From positions 789,994,775 through 790,058,774 of the forward strand of contig NC_135232.1 in NCBI RefSeq assembly GCF_051348905.1: a stretch of 64,000 nt of DNA, given 5' to 3'. This document shows, one piece after another, positions 50,728-63,444 of the stretch. The notes under the pieces are model-generated. The model did not search any database and had not been told where the DNA came from. It saw only the letters and a list, made by a program, of their open reading frames with translations. Each line of letters opens with the position of its first letter. The stretch's first letter is position 1. The position numbers and the translations under genes are program-made. Origin of the DNA: Ranitomeya variabilis (taxonomy: Eukaryota; Chordata; Amphibia; Anura; Dendrobatidae).

Positions 50728-52053
50728 TATTTTAAAGTTTGTGTGACATTCATACTTTGTCTCAGTTGTTGGAAATATGAAAAAGGAAAAAAAATGTATC
50801 AGATCTGCGCTTAATATTAACATTTAGAGAAAATTAGAAGCCGTATTTAGGTTTGAACTTGTCAAAGAACGTAGAAGAAGCAGATACTAAAGGCTCATTG
50901 ACACAAACAATAGCATATAGGGCACAATAAATTATTGCATATTGTTTGTCTAGTGATTGGTGTTCTGTTTCCTGTTTTCAGTAGTCCCAAGTTGTTTTTT
51001 TAATTTGAACCTTTTTAAAAGTCATTTTTGTATGTGTTTACAAGATATGCAAAACGTGGACATTCTTTGGCTAAAAAGTGTCGAAATAAGTTTAAAGATG
51101 AGAACAGAGTGATATCAGCTGCCTTGTCCTCATAAACACTTTCTGCTTCGCTAACGAGATCACTGAAATCATGTAAGCAGGTAATTTTTGGAGAGCCGAA
51201 ATTCAGTGGAAATGAGTTTTTTGTTATTAAGTTAATTTTTATGGTAAGAAATTAGTTTATAATTTTGGACAAATCATCTGATCTCTTTTCATAATAATCT
51301 AGCGTTAACACAAATTACCACTATAAAATCTGAAGCAGTAAACTTTGTGAAAGCCAAATTTTGTATCAGTCTGAAATCTTTTGGCCATTAATGTACAGTC
51401 CTAGATATTTTTAGAAAAACTGTAAAAGGAAAAAATGAGGAAAGGAAAAACTTCTAAAGAAAAGCATTGCTGACTTCTAAAATCAGGATATCTAGCAGGA
51501 GTACTCCAGAAAATTTCCCTGCATTTATTTGGACTAAAACAAATGTTCTCTGATAGTCTTATCATATGGCTAAAATTATTTCCTTTGTTTTGACTAATAT
51601 CCTTCCCAAACCAGTGTCCCATTAGCGTACAATGAAACTGATGTTCCAAGCCATTTTTCTAGGCTTAAGTTCCTAAGGGTCAGTGGCTACTGCATTGAAG
51701 CTGTAGAAAGTAAAAAAGATCAAAGCTTGAGAGTCAGAAACCAGCAAAATCAACCCCTTTTGTGGTCTTGCATACATTACTGTGCCACATTTTACCAACA
51801 GGGAACTCTGTTAGTAATTTATAATGAACTCCTGGCATGTAAGACTAAAAAAGTGCATGTAATGAGTTTTAGTATGAAATAGATCTTTCCCTTTTACATT
51901 ATATGCATTTTCTTTCTGATCAGTTTTACCTTTACAAATAAGAAAACAAAAGCAAAGTTCCATAGAGAAAAGAAATCTTTCTGTTATCCAGTCATCAGGA
52001 AAATGTTGAGTATCTAGATTTGACAAAACACCTACTTCAAGTAAGAAACTTGT

Positions 52054-52139
52054 GGCTCTGTGGCGCAATGGATAGCGCATTGGACTTCTAGGGAACTGAT
52101 GTGATTCAAAGGTTGTGGGTTCGAGTCCCACCAGAGTCG
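52054..52139 (+). tRNA. tRNA-Arg-TCT: tRNA-Arg(UCU), copy 37
   Basis: Anticodon at 52087-52089, intron at 52091-52103. Intact, G73, AAGAAACTTGT leader. Confidence 0.96.
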
Positions 52140-53468
52140 TATTTTAAAGTTTGTGTGACATTCATACTTTGTCTTAGTTGTTGGAAATATGAAAAAGAAA
52201 AAAAATGTATCAGATCTGCGCTTCATATTAACATTTAGAGAAAATTAGAAGCCGTATTTAGGTTTGAACTTGTCAAAGAACGTAGAAGGAGCAGATACTT
52301 TATAAAGGCTCATTGACACAAACAATAGCATATAGGGCACAATAAATTATTGCATATTGTTTGTCTAGTGATTGGTGTTCTGTTTCCTGTTTTCAGTAGT
52401 CCCAAGTTGTTTTTTTAATTTGAACCTTTTTAAAAGTCATTTTTGTATGTGTTTACAAGATATGCAAAACGTGGACATTCTTTGGCTAAAAAGTGTCGAA
52501 ATAAGTTTAAAGATGAGAACAGAGTGATATCAGCTGCCTTGTCCTCATAAACACTTTCTGCTTCGCTAACGAGATCACTGAAATCATGTAAGCAGGTAAT
52601 TTTTGGAGAGCCGAAATTCAGTGGAAATGAGTTTTTTGTTATTAAGTTAATTTTTATGGTAAGAAATTAGTTTATAATTTTGGACAAATCATCTGAACTC
52701 TTTTCATAATAATCTAGCGTTAACACAAATTACCACTATAAAATCTGAAGCAGTAAACTTTGTGAAAGCCAAATTTTGTATCAGTCTGAAATCTTTTGGC
52801 CATTAATGTACAGTCCTAGATATTTTTAGAAAAACTGTAAAAGGAAAAAATGAGGAAAGGAAAAACTTCTAAAGAAAAGCATAGCTGACTTCTAAAATCA
52901 GGATATCTAGCAGGAGCACTCCAGAAAATTTCCCTGCATTCATTTGGACTAAAACAAATGTTCTCTGATAGTCTTATCATATGGCTAAAATTATTTCCTT
53001 TGTTTTGACTAATATCCTTCCCAAACCAGTGTCCCATTAGCGTACAATGAAACTGATGTTCCAAGCCATTTTTCTAGGCTTAAGTTCCTAAGGGTCAGTG
53101 GCTACTGCATTGAAGCTGTAGAAAGTAAAAAAGATCAAAGCTTGAGAGTCAGAAACCAGCAAAATCAACCCCTTTTGTGGTCTTGCATACATTACTGTGC
53201 CACATTTTACCAACAGGGAACTCTGTTAGTAATTTATAATGAACTCCTGGCATGTAAGACTAAAAAAGTGCATGTAATGAGTTTTAGTATGAAATAGATC
53301 TTTCCCTTTTACATTATATGCATTTTCTTTCTGATCAGTTTTACCTTTACAAATAAGAAAACAAAAGCAAAGTTCCATAGAGAAAAGAAATCTTTCTGTT
53401 ATCCAGTCATCAGGAAAATGTTGAGTATCTAGATTTGACAAAACACCTACTTCAAGTAAGAGACTTGT

Positions 53469-53554
53469 GGCTCTGTGGCGCAATGGATAGCGCATTGGAC
53501 TTCTAGGGAACTGATGTGATTCAAAGGTTGTGGGTTCGAGTCCCACCAGAGTCA
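53469..53554 (+). tRNA. tRNA-Arg-TCT: tRNA-Arg(UCU), copy 38
   Basis: Anticodon at 53502-53504, intron at 53506-53518. Intact, A73. Confidence 0.96.
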
Positions 53555-54880
53555 TATTTTAAAGTTTGTGTGACATTCATACTTTGTCTCAGTTGTTGGA
53601 AATATGAAAAAGGAAAAAAAATGTATCAGATCTGCGCTTAATATTAACATTTAGAGAAAATTAGAAGCCGTATTTAGGTTTGAACTTGTCAAAGAACGTA
53701 GAAGAAGCAGATACTAAAGGCTCATTGACACAAACAATAGCATATAGGGCACAATAAATTATTGCATATTGTTTGTCTAGTGATTGGTGTTCTGTTTCCT
53801 GTTTTCAGTAGTCCCAAGTTGTTTTTTTAATTTGAACCTTTTTAAAAGTCATTTTTGTATGTGTTTACAAGATATGCAAAACGTGGACATTCTTTGGCTA
53901 AAAAGTGTCGAAATAAGTTTAAAGATGAGAACAGAGTGATATCAGCTGCCTTGTCCTCATAAACACTTTCTGCTTCGCTAACGAGATCACTGAAATCATG
54001 TAAGCAGGTAATTTTTGGAGAGCCGAAATTCAGTGGAAATGAGTTTTTTGTTATTAAGTTAATTTTTATGGTAAGAAATTAGTTTATAATTTTGGACAAA
54101 TCATCTGATCTCTTTTCATAATAATCTAGCGTTAACACAAATTACCACTATAAAATCTGAAGCAGTAAACTTTGTGAAAGCCAAATTTTGTATCAGTCTG
54201 AAATCTTTTGGCCATTAATGTACAGTCCTAGATATTTTTAGAAAAACTGTAAAAGGAAAAAATGAGGAAAGGAAAAACTTCTAAAGAAAAGCATTGCTGA
54301 CTTCTAAAATCAGGATATCTAGCAGGAGTACTCCAGAAAATTTCCCTGCATTTATTTGGACTAAAACAAATGTTCTCTGATAGTCTTATCATATGGCTAA
54401 AATTATTTCCTTTGTTTTGACTAATATCCTTCCCAAACCAGTGTCCCATTAGCGTACAATGAAACTGATGTTCCAAGCCATTTTTCTAGGCTTAAGTTCC
54501 TAAGGGTCAGTGGCTACTGCATTGAAGCTGTAGAAAGTAAAAAAGATCAAAGCTTGAGAGTCAGAAACCAGCAAAATCAACCCCTTTTGTGGTCTTGCAT
54601 ACATTACTGTGCCACATTTTACCAACAGGGAACTCTGTTAGTAATTTATAATGAACTCCTGGCATGTAAGACTAAAAAAGTGCATGTAATGAGTTTTAGT
54701 ATGAAATAGATCTTTCCCTTTTACATTATATGCATTTTCTTTCTGATCAGTTTTACCTTTACAAATAAGAAAACAAAAGCAAAGTTCCATAGAGAAAAGA
54801 AATCTTTCTGTTATCCAGTCATCAGGAAAATGTTGAGTATCTAGATTTGACAAAACACCTACTTCAAGTAAGAAACTTGT

Positions 54881-54966
54881 GGCTCTGTGGCGCAATGGAT
54901 AGCGCATTGGACTTCTAGGGAACTGATGTGATTCAAAGGTTGTGGGTTCGAGTCCCACCAGAGTCG
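54881..54966 (+). tRNA. tRNA-Arg-TCT: tRNA-Arg(UCU), copy 39
   Basis: Anticodon at 54914-54916, intron at 54918-54930. Intact, G73, AAGAAACTTGT leader. Confidence 0.96.
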
Positions 54967-56295
54967 TATTTTAAAGTTTGTGTGACATTCATACTTTGTC
55001 TTAGTTGTTGGAAATATGAAAAAGAAAAAAAATGTATCAGATCTGCGCTTCATATTAACATTTAGAGAAAATTAGAAGCCGTATTTAGGTTTGAACTTGT
55101 CAAAGAACGTAGAAGGAGCAGATACTTTATAAAGGCTCATTGACACAAACAATAGCATATAGGGCACAATAAATTATTGCATATTGTTTGTCTAGTGATT
55201 GGTGTTCTGTTTCCTGTTTTCAGTAGTCCCAAGTTGTTTTTTTAATTTGAACCTTTTTAAAAGTCATTTTTGTATGTGTTTACAAGATATGCAAAACGTG
55301 GACATTCTTTGGCTAAAAAGTGTCGAAATAAGTTTAAAGATGAGAACAGAGTGATATCAGCTGCCTTGTCCTCATAAACACTTTCTGCTTCGCTAACGAG
55401 ATCACTGAAATCATGTAAGCAGGTAAATTTTGGAGAGCCGAAATTCAGTGGAAATGAGTTTTTTGTTATTAAGTTAATTTTTATGGTAAGAAATTAGTTT
55501 ATAATTTTGGACAAATCATCTGAACTCTTTTCATAATAATCTAGCGTTAACACAAATTACCACTATAAAATCTGAAGCAGTAAACTTTGTGAAAGCCAAA
55601 TTTTGTATCAGTCTGAAATCTTTTGGCCATTAATGTACAGTCCTAGATATTTTTAGAAAAACTGTAAAAGGAAAAAATGAGGAAAGGAAAAACTTCTAAA
55701 GAAAAGCATAGCTGACTTCTAAAATCAGGATATCTAGCAGGAGCACTCCAGAAAATTTCCCTGCATTCATTTGGACTAAAACAAATGTTCTCTGATAGTC
55801 TTATCATATGGCTAAAATTATTTCCTTTGTTTTGACTAATATCCTTCCCAAACCAGTGTCCCATTAGCGTACAACGAAACTGATGTTCCAAGCCATTTTT
55901 CTAGGCTTAAGTTCCTAAGGGTCAGTGGCTACTGCATTGAAGCTGTAGAAAGTAAAAAAGATCAAAGCTTGAGAGTCAGAAACCAGCAAAATCAACCCCT
56001 TTTGTGGTCTTGCATACATTACTGTGCCACATTTTACCAACAGGGAACTCTGTTAGTAATTTATAATGAACTCCTGGCATGTAAGACTAAAAAAGTGCAT
56101 GTAATGAGTTTTAGTATGAAATAGATCTTTCCCTTTTACATTATATGCATTTTCTTTCTGATCAGTTTTACCTTTACAAATAAGAAAACAAAAGCAAAGT
56201 TCCATAGAGAAAAGAAATCTTTCTGTTATCCAGTCATCAGGAAAATGTTGAGTATCTAGATTTGACAAAACACCTACTTCAAGTAAGAGACTTGT

Positions 56296-56381
56296 GGCTC
56301 TGTGGCGCAATGGATAGCGCATTGGACTTCTAGGGAACTGATGTGATTCAAAGGTTGTGGGTTCGAATCCCACCACAGTCA
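56296..56381 (+). tRNA. tRNA-Arg-TCT: tRNA-Arg(UCU) copy 40, acceptor mismatch
   Basis: Anticodon at 56329-56331, intron at 56333-56345. G59 to A is harmless (the human family has A there). G68 to C gives a C5-C68 mismatch in the acceptor stem. Both promoter boxes are intact, so it should be transcribed; maturation or charging may suffer. A73. Confidence 0.85.
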
Positions 56382-57707
56382 TATTTTAAAGTTTGTGTGA
56401 CATTCATACTTTGTCTCAGTTGTTGGAAATATGAAAAAGGAAAAAAAATGTATCAGATCTGCGCTTAATATTAACATTTAGAGAAAATTAGAAGCCGTAT
56501 TTAGGTTTGAACTTGTCAAAGAACGTAGAAGAAGCAGATACTAAAGGCTCATTGACACAAACAATAGCATATAGGGCACAATAAATTATTGCATATTGTT
56601 TGTCTAGTGATTGGTGTTCTGTTTCCTGTTTTCAGTAGTCCCAAGTTGTTTTTTTAATTTGAACCTTTTTAAAAGTCATTTTTGTATGTGTTTACAAGAT
56701 ATCCAAAACGTGGACATTCTTTGGCTAAAAAGTGTCAAAATAAGTTTAAAGATGAGAACAGAGTGATATCAGCTGCCTTGTCCTCATAAACACTTTCTGC
56801 TTCGCTAACGAGATCACTGAAATCATGTAAGCAGGTAATTTTTGGAGAGCCGAAATTCAGTGGAAATGAGTTTTTTGTTATTAAGTTAATTTTTATGGTA
56901 AGAAATTAGTTTATAATTTTGGACAAATCATCTGATCTCTTTTCATAATAATCTAGCGTTAACACAAATTACCACTATAAAATCTGAAGCAGTAAACTTT
57001 GTGAAAGCCAAATTTTGTATCAGTCTGAAATCTTTTGGCCATTAATGTACAGTCCTAGATATTTTTAGAAAAACTGTAAAAGGAAAAAATGAGGAAAGGA
57101 AAAACTTCTAAAGAAAAGCATTGCTGACTTCTAAAATCAGGATATCTAGCAGGAGTACTCCAGAAAATTTCCCTGCATTTATTTGGACTAAAACAAATGT
57201 TCTCTGATAGTCTTATCATATGGCTAAAATTATTTCCTTTGTTTTGACTAATATCCTTCCCAAACCAGTGTCCCATTAGCGTACAATGAAACTGATGTTC
57301 CAAGCCATTTTTCTAGGCTTAAGTTCCTAAGGGTCAGTGGCTACTGCATTGAAGCTGTAGAAAGTAAAAAAGATCAAAGCTTGAGAGTCAGAAACCAGCA
57401 AAATCAACCCCTTTTGTGGTCTTGCATACATTACTGTGCCACATTTTACCAACAGGGAACTCTGTTAGTAATTTATAATGAACTCCTGGCATGTAAGACT
57501 AAAAAAGTGCATGTAATGAGTTTTAGTATGAAATAGATCTTTCCCTTTTACATTATATGCATTTTCTTTCTGATCAGTTTTACCTTTACAAATAAGAAAA
57601 CAAAAGCAAAGTTCCATAGAGAAAAGAAATCTTTCTGTTATCCAGTCATCAGGAAAATGTTGAGTATCTAGATTTGACAAAACACCTACTTCAAGTAAGA
57701 GACTTGT

Positions 57708-57793
57708 GGCTCTGTGGCGCAATGGATAGCGCATTGGACTTCTAGGGAACTGATGTGATTCAAAGGTTGTGGGTTCGAGTCCCACCAGAGTCG
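57708..57793 (+). tRNA. tRNA-Arg-TCT: tRNA-Arg(UCU), copy 41
   Basis: Anticodon at 57741-57743, intron at 57745-57757. Intact, G73. Confidence 0.96.
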
Positions 57794-59123
57794 TATTTTA
57801 AAGTTTGTGTGACATTCATACTTTGTCTTAGTTGTTGGAAATATGAAAAAGGAAAAAAAATGTATCAGATCTGCGCTTCATATTAACATTTAGAGAAAAT
57901 TAGAAGCCGTATTTAGGTTTGAACTTGTCAAAGAACGTAGAAGGAGCAGATACTTTATAAAGGCTCATTGACACAAACAATAGCATATAGGGCACAATAA
58001 ATTATTGCATATTGTTTGTCTAGTGATTGGTGTTCTGTTTCCTGTTTTCAGTAGTCCCAAGTTGTTTTCTTAATTTGAACCTTTTTAAAAGTCATTTTTG
58101 TATGTGTTTACAAGATATGCAAAACGTGGACATTCTTTGGCTAAAAAGTGTCGAAATAAGTTTAAAGATGAGAACAGAGTGATATCAGCTGCCTTGTCCT
58201 CATAAACACTTTCTGCTTCGCTAACGAGATCACTGAAATCATGTAAGCAGGTAATTTTTGGAGAGCCGAAATTCAGTGGAAATGAGTTTTTTGTTATTAA
58301 GTTAATTTTTATGGTAAGAAATTAGTTTATAATTTTGGACAAATCATCTGAACTCTTTTCATAATAATCTAGCGTTAACACAAATTACCACTATAAAATC
58401 TGAAGCAGTAAACTTTGTGAAAGCCAAATTTTGTATCAGTCTGAAATCTTTTGGCCATTAATGTACAGTCCTAGATATTTTTAGAAAAACTGTAAAAGGA
58501 AAAAATGAGGAAAGGAAAAACTTCTAAAGAAAAGCATAGCTGACTTCTAAAATCAGGATATCTAGCAGGAGCACTCCAGAAAATTTCCCTGCATTCATTT
58601 GGACTAAAACAAATGTTCTCTGATAGTCTTATCATATGGCTAAAATTATTTCCTTTGTTTTGACTAATATCCTTCCCAAACCAGTGTCCCATTAGCGTAC
58701 AACGAAACTGATGTTCCAAGCCATTTTTCTAGGCTTAAGTTCCTAAGGGTCAGTGGCTACTGCATTGAAGCTGTAGAAAGTAAAAAAGATCAAAGCTTGA
58801 GAGTCAGAAACCAGCAAAATCAACCCCTTTTGTGGTCTTGCATACATTACTGTGCCACATTTTACCAACAGGGAACTCTGTTAGTAATTTATAATGAACT
58901 CCTGGCATGTAAGACTAAAAAAGTGCATGTAATGAGTTTTAGTATGAAATAGATCTTTCCCTTTTACATTATATGCATTTTCTTTCTGATCAGTTTTACC
59001 TTTACAAATAAGAAAACAAAAGCAAAGTTCCATAGAGAAAAGAAATCTTTCTGTTATCCAGTCATCAGGAAAATGTTGAGTATCTAGATTTGACAAAACA
59101 CCTACTTCAAGTAAGAGACTTGT

Positions 59124-59209
59124 GGCTCTGTGGCGCAATGGATAGCGCATTGGACTTCTAGGGAACTGATGTGATTCAAAGGTTGTGGGTTCGAGTCCCA
59201 CCAGAGTCA
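59124..59209 (+). tRNA. tRNA-Arg-TCT: tRNA-Arg(UCU), copy 42
   Basis: Anticodon at 59157-59159, intron at 59161-59173. Intact, A73. The spacer after it joins AAACAAAAGG to GTTTTCTTAATT, a marker combination not seen in the other spacers, so it is recombinant. Confidence 0.96.
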
Positions 59210-60535
59210 TATTTTAAAGTTTGTGTGACATTCATACTTTGTCTCAGTTGTTGGAAATATGAAAAAGGAAAAAAAATGTATCAGATCTGCGCTTCATATT
59301 AACATTTAGAGAAAATTAGAAGCCGTATTTAGGTTTGAACTTGTCAAAGAACGTAGAAGGAGCAGAAACAAAAGGCTCATTGACACAAACAATAGCATAT
59401 AGGGCACAATAAATTATTGCATATTGTTTGTCTAGTGATTGGTGTTCTGTTTCCTGTTTTCAGTAGTCCCAAGTTGTTTTCTTAATTTGAACCTTTTTAA
59501 AAGTCATTTTTGTATGTGTTTACAAGATATGCAAAACGTGGACATTCTTTGGCTAAAAAGTGTCGAAATAAGTTTAAAGATGAGAACAGAGTGATATCAG
59601 CTGCCTTGTCCTCATAAACACTTTCTGCTTCGCTAACGAGATCACTGAAATCATGTAAGCAGGTAATTTTTGGAGAGCCGAAATTCAGTGGAAATGAGTT
59701 TTTTGTTATTAAGTTAATTTTTATGGTAAGAAATTAGTTTATAATTTTGGACAAATCATCTGAACTCTTTTCATAATAATCTAGCGTTAACACAAATTAC
59801 CACTATAAAATCTGAAGCAGTAAACTTTGTGAAAGCCAAATTTTGTATCAGTCTGAAATCTTTTGGCCATTAATGTACAGTCCTAGATATTTTTAGAAAA
59901 ACTGTAAAAGGAAAAAATGAGGAAAGGAAAAACTTCTAAAGAAAAGCATAGCTGACTTCTAAAATCAGGATATCTAGCAGGAGCACTCCAGAAAATTTCC
60001 CTGCATTCATTTGGACTAAAACAAATGTTCTCTGATAGTCTTATCATATGGCTAAAATTATTTCCTTTGTTTTGACTAATATCCTTCCCAAACCAGTGTC
60101 CCATTAGCGTACAACGAAACTGATGTTCCAAGCCATTTTTCTAGGCTTAAGTTCCTAAGGGTCAGTGGCTACTGCATTGAAGCTGTAGAAAGTAAAAAAG
60201 ATCAAAGCTTGAGAGTCAGAAACCAGCAAAATCAACCCCTTTTGTGGTCTTGCATACATTACTGTGCCACATTTTACCAACAGGGAACTCTGTTAGTAAT
60301 TTATAATGAACTCCTGGCATGTAAGACTAAAAAAGTGCATGTAATGAGTTTTAGTATGAAATAGATCTTTCCCTTTTACATTATATGCATTTTCTTTCTG
60401 ATCAGTTTTACCTTTACAAATAAGAAAACAAAAGCAAAGTTCCATAGAGAAAAGAAATCTTTCTGTTATCCAGTCATCAGGAAAATGTTGAGTATCTAGA
60501 TTTGACAAAACACCTACTTGAAGTAAGAGACTTGT

Positions 60536-60621
60536 GGCTCTGTGGCGCAATGGATAGCGCATTGGACTTCTAGGGAACTGATGTGATTCAAAGATTGTGG
60601 GTTCGAGTCCCACCAGAGTCA
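60536..60621 (+). tRNA. tRNA-Arg-TCT: tRNA-Arg(UCU), copy 43
   Basis: Anticodon at 60569-60571, intron at 60573-60585. One private change, G46 to A in the variable loop, is probably tolerated. A73. The leader has CTTGAAG for CTTCAAG. Confidence 0.93.
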
Positions 60622-61946
60622 TATTTTAAAGTTTGTGTGACATTCATACTTTGTCTCAGTTGTTGGAAATATGAAAAAGGAAAAAAAATGTATCAGATCT
60701 GCGCTTCATATTAACATTTAGAGAAAATTAGAAGCCGTATTTAGGTTTGAACTTGTCAAAGAACGTAGAAGAAGCAGATACTAAAGGCTCATTGACACAA
60801 ACAATAGCATATAGGGCACAATAAATTATTGCATATTGTTTGTCTAGTGATTGGTGTTCTGTTTCCTGTTTTCAGTAGTCCCAAGTTCTTTTTTTAATTT
60901 GAACCTTTTTAAAAGTCATTTTTGTATGTGTTTACAAGATATGCAAAACGTGGACATTCTTTGGCTAAAAAGTGTCGAAATAAGTTTAAAGATGAGAACA
61001 GAGTAATATCAGCTGCCTTGTCCTCATAAACACTTTCTGCTTCGCTAACGAGATCACTGAAATCATGTAAGCAAGTAATTTTTGGAGAGCCGAAATTCAG
61101 TGGAAATGAGTTTTTTGTTATTAAGTTAATTTTTATGGTAAGAAATTAGTTTATAATTTTGGACAAATCATCTGATCTCTTTTCATAATAATCTAGCGTT
61201 AACACAAATTACCACTATAAAATCTGAAGCAGTAAACTTTGTGAAAGCCAAATTTTGTATCAGTCTGAAATCTTTTGGCCATTAATGTACAGTCCTAGAT
61301 ATTTTTAGAAAAACTGTAAAAGGAAAAAATGAGGAAAGGAAAAACTTCTAAAGAAAAGCATAGCTGACTTCTAAAATCAGGATATCTAGCAGGAGCACTC
61401 CAGAAAATTTCCCTGCATTCATTTGGACTAAAACAAATGTTCTCTGATAGTCTTATCATATGGCTAAAATTATTTCCTTTGTTTTGACTAATATCCTTCC
61501 CAAACCAGTGTCCCATTAGCGTACAACGAAACTGATGTTCCAAGCCATTTTTCTAGGCTTAAGTTCCTAAGGGTCAGTGGCTACTGCATTGAAGCTGTAG
61601 AAAGTAAAAAAGATCAAAGCTTGAGAGTCAGAAACCAGCAAAGTCAACCCTTTTGTGGTCTTGCATACATTACTGTGCCACATTTTACCAACAGGGAACT
61701 CTGTTAGTAATTTATAATGAACTCCTGGCATGTAAGACTAAAAAAGTGCATGTAATGAGTTTTAGTATGAAATAGATCTTTCCCTTTTACATTATATGCA
61801 TTTTCTTTCTGATCAGTTTTACCTTTACAAATAAGAAAACAAAAGCAAAGTTCCATAGAGAAAAGAAATCTTTCTGTTATCCAGTCATCAGGAAAATGTT
61901 GAGTATCTAGATTTGACAAAACACCTACTTCAAGTAAGAGACTTGT

Positions 61947-62032
61947 GGCTCTGTGGCGCAATGGATAGCGCATTGGACTTCTAGGGAACTGATGTGATTC
62001 AAAGGTTGTGGGTTCGAGTCCCACCAGAGTCA
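61947..62032 (+). tRNA. tRNA-Arg-TCT: tRNA-Arg(UCU), copy 44
   Basis: Anticodon at 61980-61982, intron at 61984-61996. Intact, A73. The spacer before it has lost one C (CAACCCTTTTG), giving the shortest normal unit, 1411 bp. Confidence 0.96.
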
Positions 62033-63358
62033 TATTTTAAAGTTTGTGTGACATTCATACTTTGTCTCAGTTGTTGGAAATATGAAAAAGGAAAAAAAAT
62101 GTATCAGATCTGCGCTTAATATTAACATTTAGAGAAAATTAGAAGCCGTATTTAGGTTTGAACTTGTCAAAGAACGTAGAAGAAGCAGATACTAAAGGCT
62201 CATTGACACAAACAATAGCATATAGGGCACAATAAATTATTGCATATTGTTTGTCTAGTGATTGGTGTTCTGTTTCCTGTTTTCAGTAGTCCCAAGTTGT
62301 TTTTTTAATTTGAACCTTTTTAAAAGTCATTTTTGTATGTGTTTACAAGATATGCAAAACGTGGACATTCTTTGGCTAAAAAGTGTCGAAATAAGTTTAA
62401 AGATGAGAACAGAGTGATATCAGCTGCCTTGTCCTCATAAACACTTTCTGCTTCGCTAACGAGATCACTGAAATCATGTAAGCAGGTAATTTTTGGAGAG
62501 CCGAAATTCAGTGGAAATGAGTTTTTTGTTATTAAGTTAATTTTTATGGTAAGAAATTAGTTTATAATTTTGGACAAATCATCTGATCTCTTTTCATAAT
62601 AATCTAGCGTTAACACAAATTACCACTATAAAATCTGAAGCAGTAAACTTTGTGAAAGCCAAATTTTGTATCAGTCTGAAATCTTTTGGCCATTAATGTA
62701 CAGTCCTAGATATTTTTAGAAAAACTGTAAAAGGAAAAAATGAGGAAAGGAAAAACTTCTAAAGAAAAGCATTGCTGACTTCTAAAATCAGGATATCTAG
62801 CAGGAGTACTCCAGAAAATTTCCCTGCATTTATTTGGACTAAAACAAATGTTCTCTGATAGTCTTATCATATGGCTAAAATTATTTCCTTTGTTTTGACT
62901 AATATCCTTCCCAAACCAGTGTCCCATTAGCGTACAATGAAACTGATGTTCCAAGCCATTTTTCTAGGCTTAAGTTCCTAAGGGTCAGTGGCTACTGCAT
63001 TGAAGCTGTAGAAAGTAAAAAAGATCAAAGCTTGAGAGTCAGAAACCAGCAAAATCAACCCCTTTTGTGGTCTTGCATACATTACTGTGCCACATTTTAC
63101 CAACAGGGAACTCTGTTAGTAATTTATAATGAACTCCTGGCATGTAAGACTAAAAAAGTGCATGTAATGAGTTTTAGTATGAAATAGATCTTTCCCTTTT
63201 ACATTATATGCTTTTTCTTTCTGATCAGTTTTACCTTTACAAATAAGAAAACAAAAGCAAAGTTCCATAGAGAAAAGAAATCTTTCTGTTATCCAGTCAT
63301 CAGGAAAATGTTGAGTATCTAGATTTGACAAAACACCTACTTCAAGTAAGAGACTTGT

Positions 63359-63444
63359 GGCTCTGTGGCACAATGGATAGCGCATTGGACTTCTAGGGAA
63401 CTGATGTGATTCAAAGGTTGTGGGTTTGAGTCCCACCAGAGTCA
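63359..63444 (+). tRNA. tRNA-Arg-TCT: tRNA-Arg(UCU)-like copy 45, G12A and C56T, probable pseudogene
   Basis: Anticodon at 63392-63394, intron at 63396-63408. It has the same two damaging changes as copies 24 and 25 but A73 rather than G73. The defect therefore sits on a different spacer background, a sign of conversion or crossover inside or next to the tRNA. It is the last locus of the window. Confidence 0.78.

Larger units (their letters stand above)
52054..57707 (+). repeat. Two-unit higher-order repeat, loci 37-40
   Basis: G73 units with a short A-run and TTTATAAAGG (loci 37, 39) alternate with A73 units with AGAAGAAGC (loci 38, 40), with a period of 2827 bp. The second dimer has its own later changes, such as ATATCCAAAAC near 56700 and the tRNA changes of locus 40. 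Confidence 0.82.
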
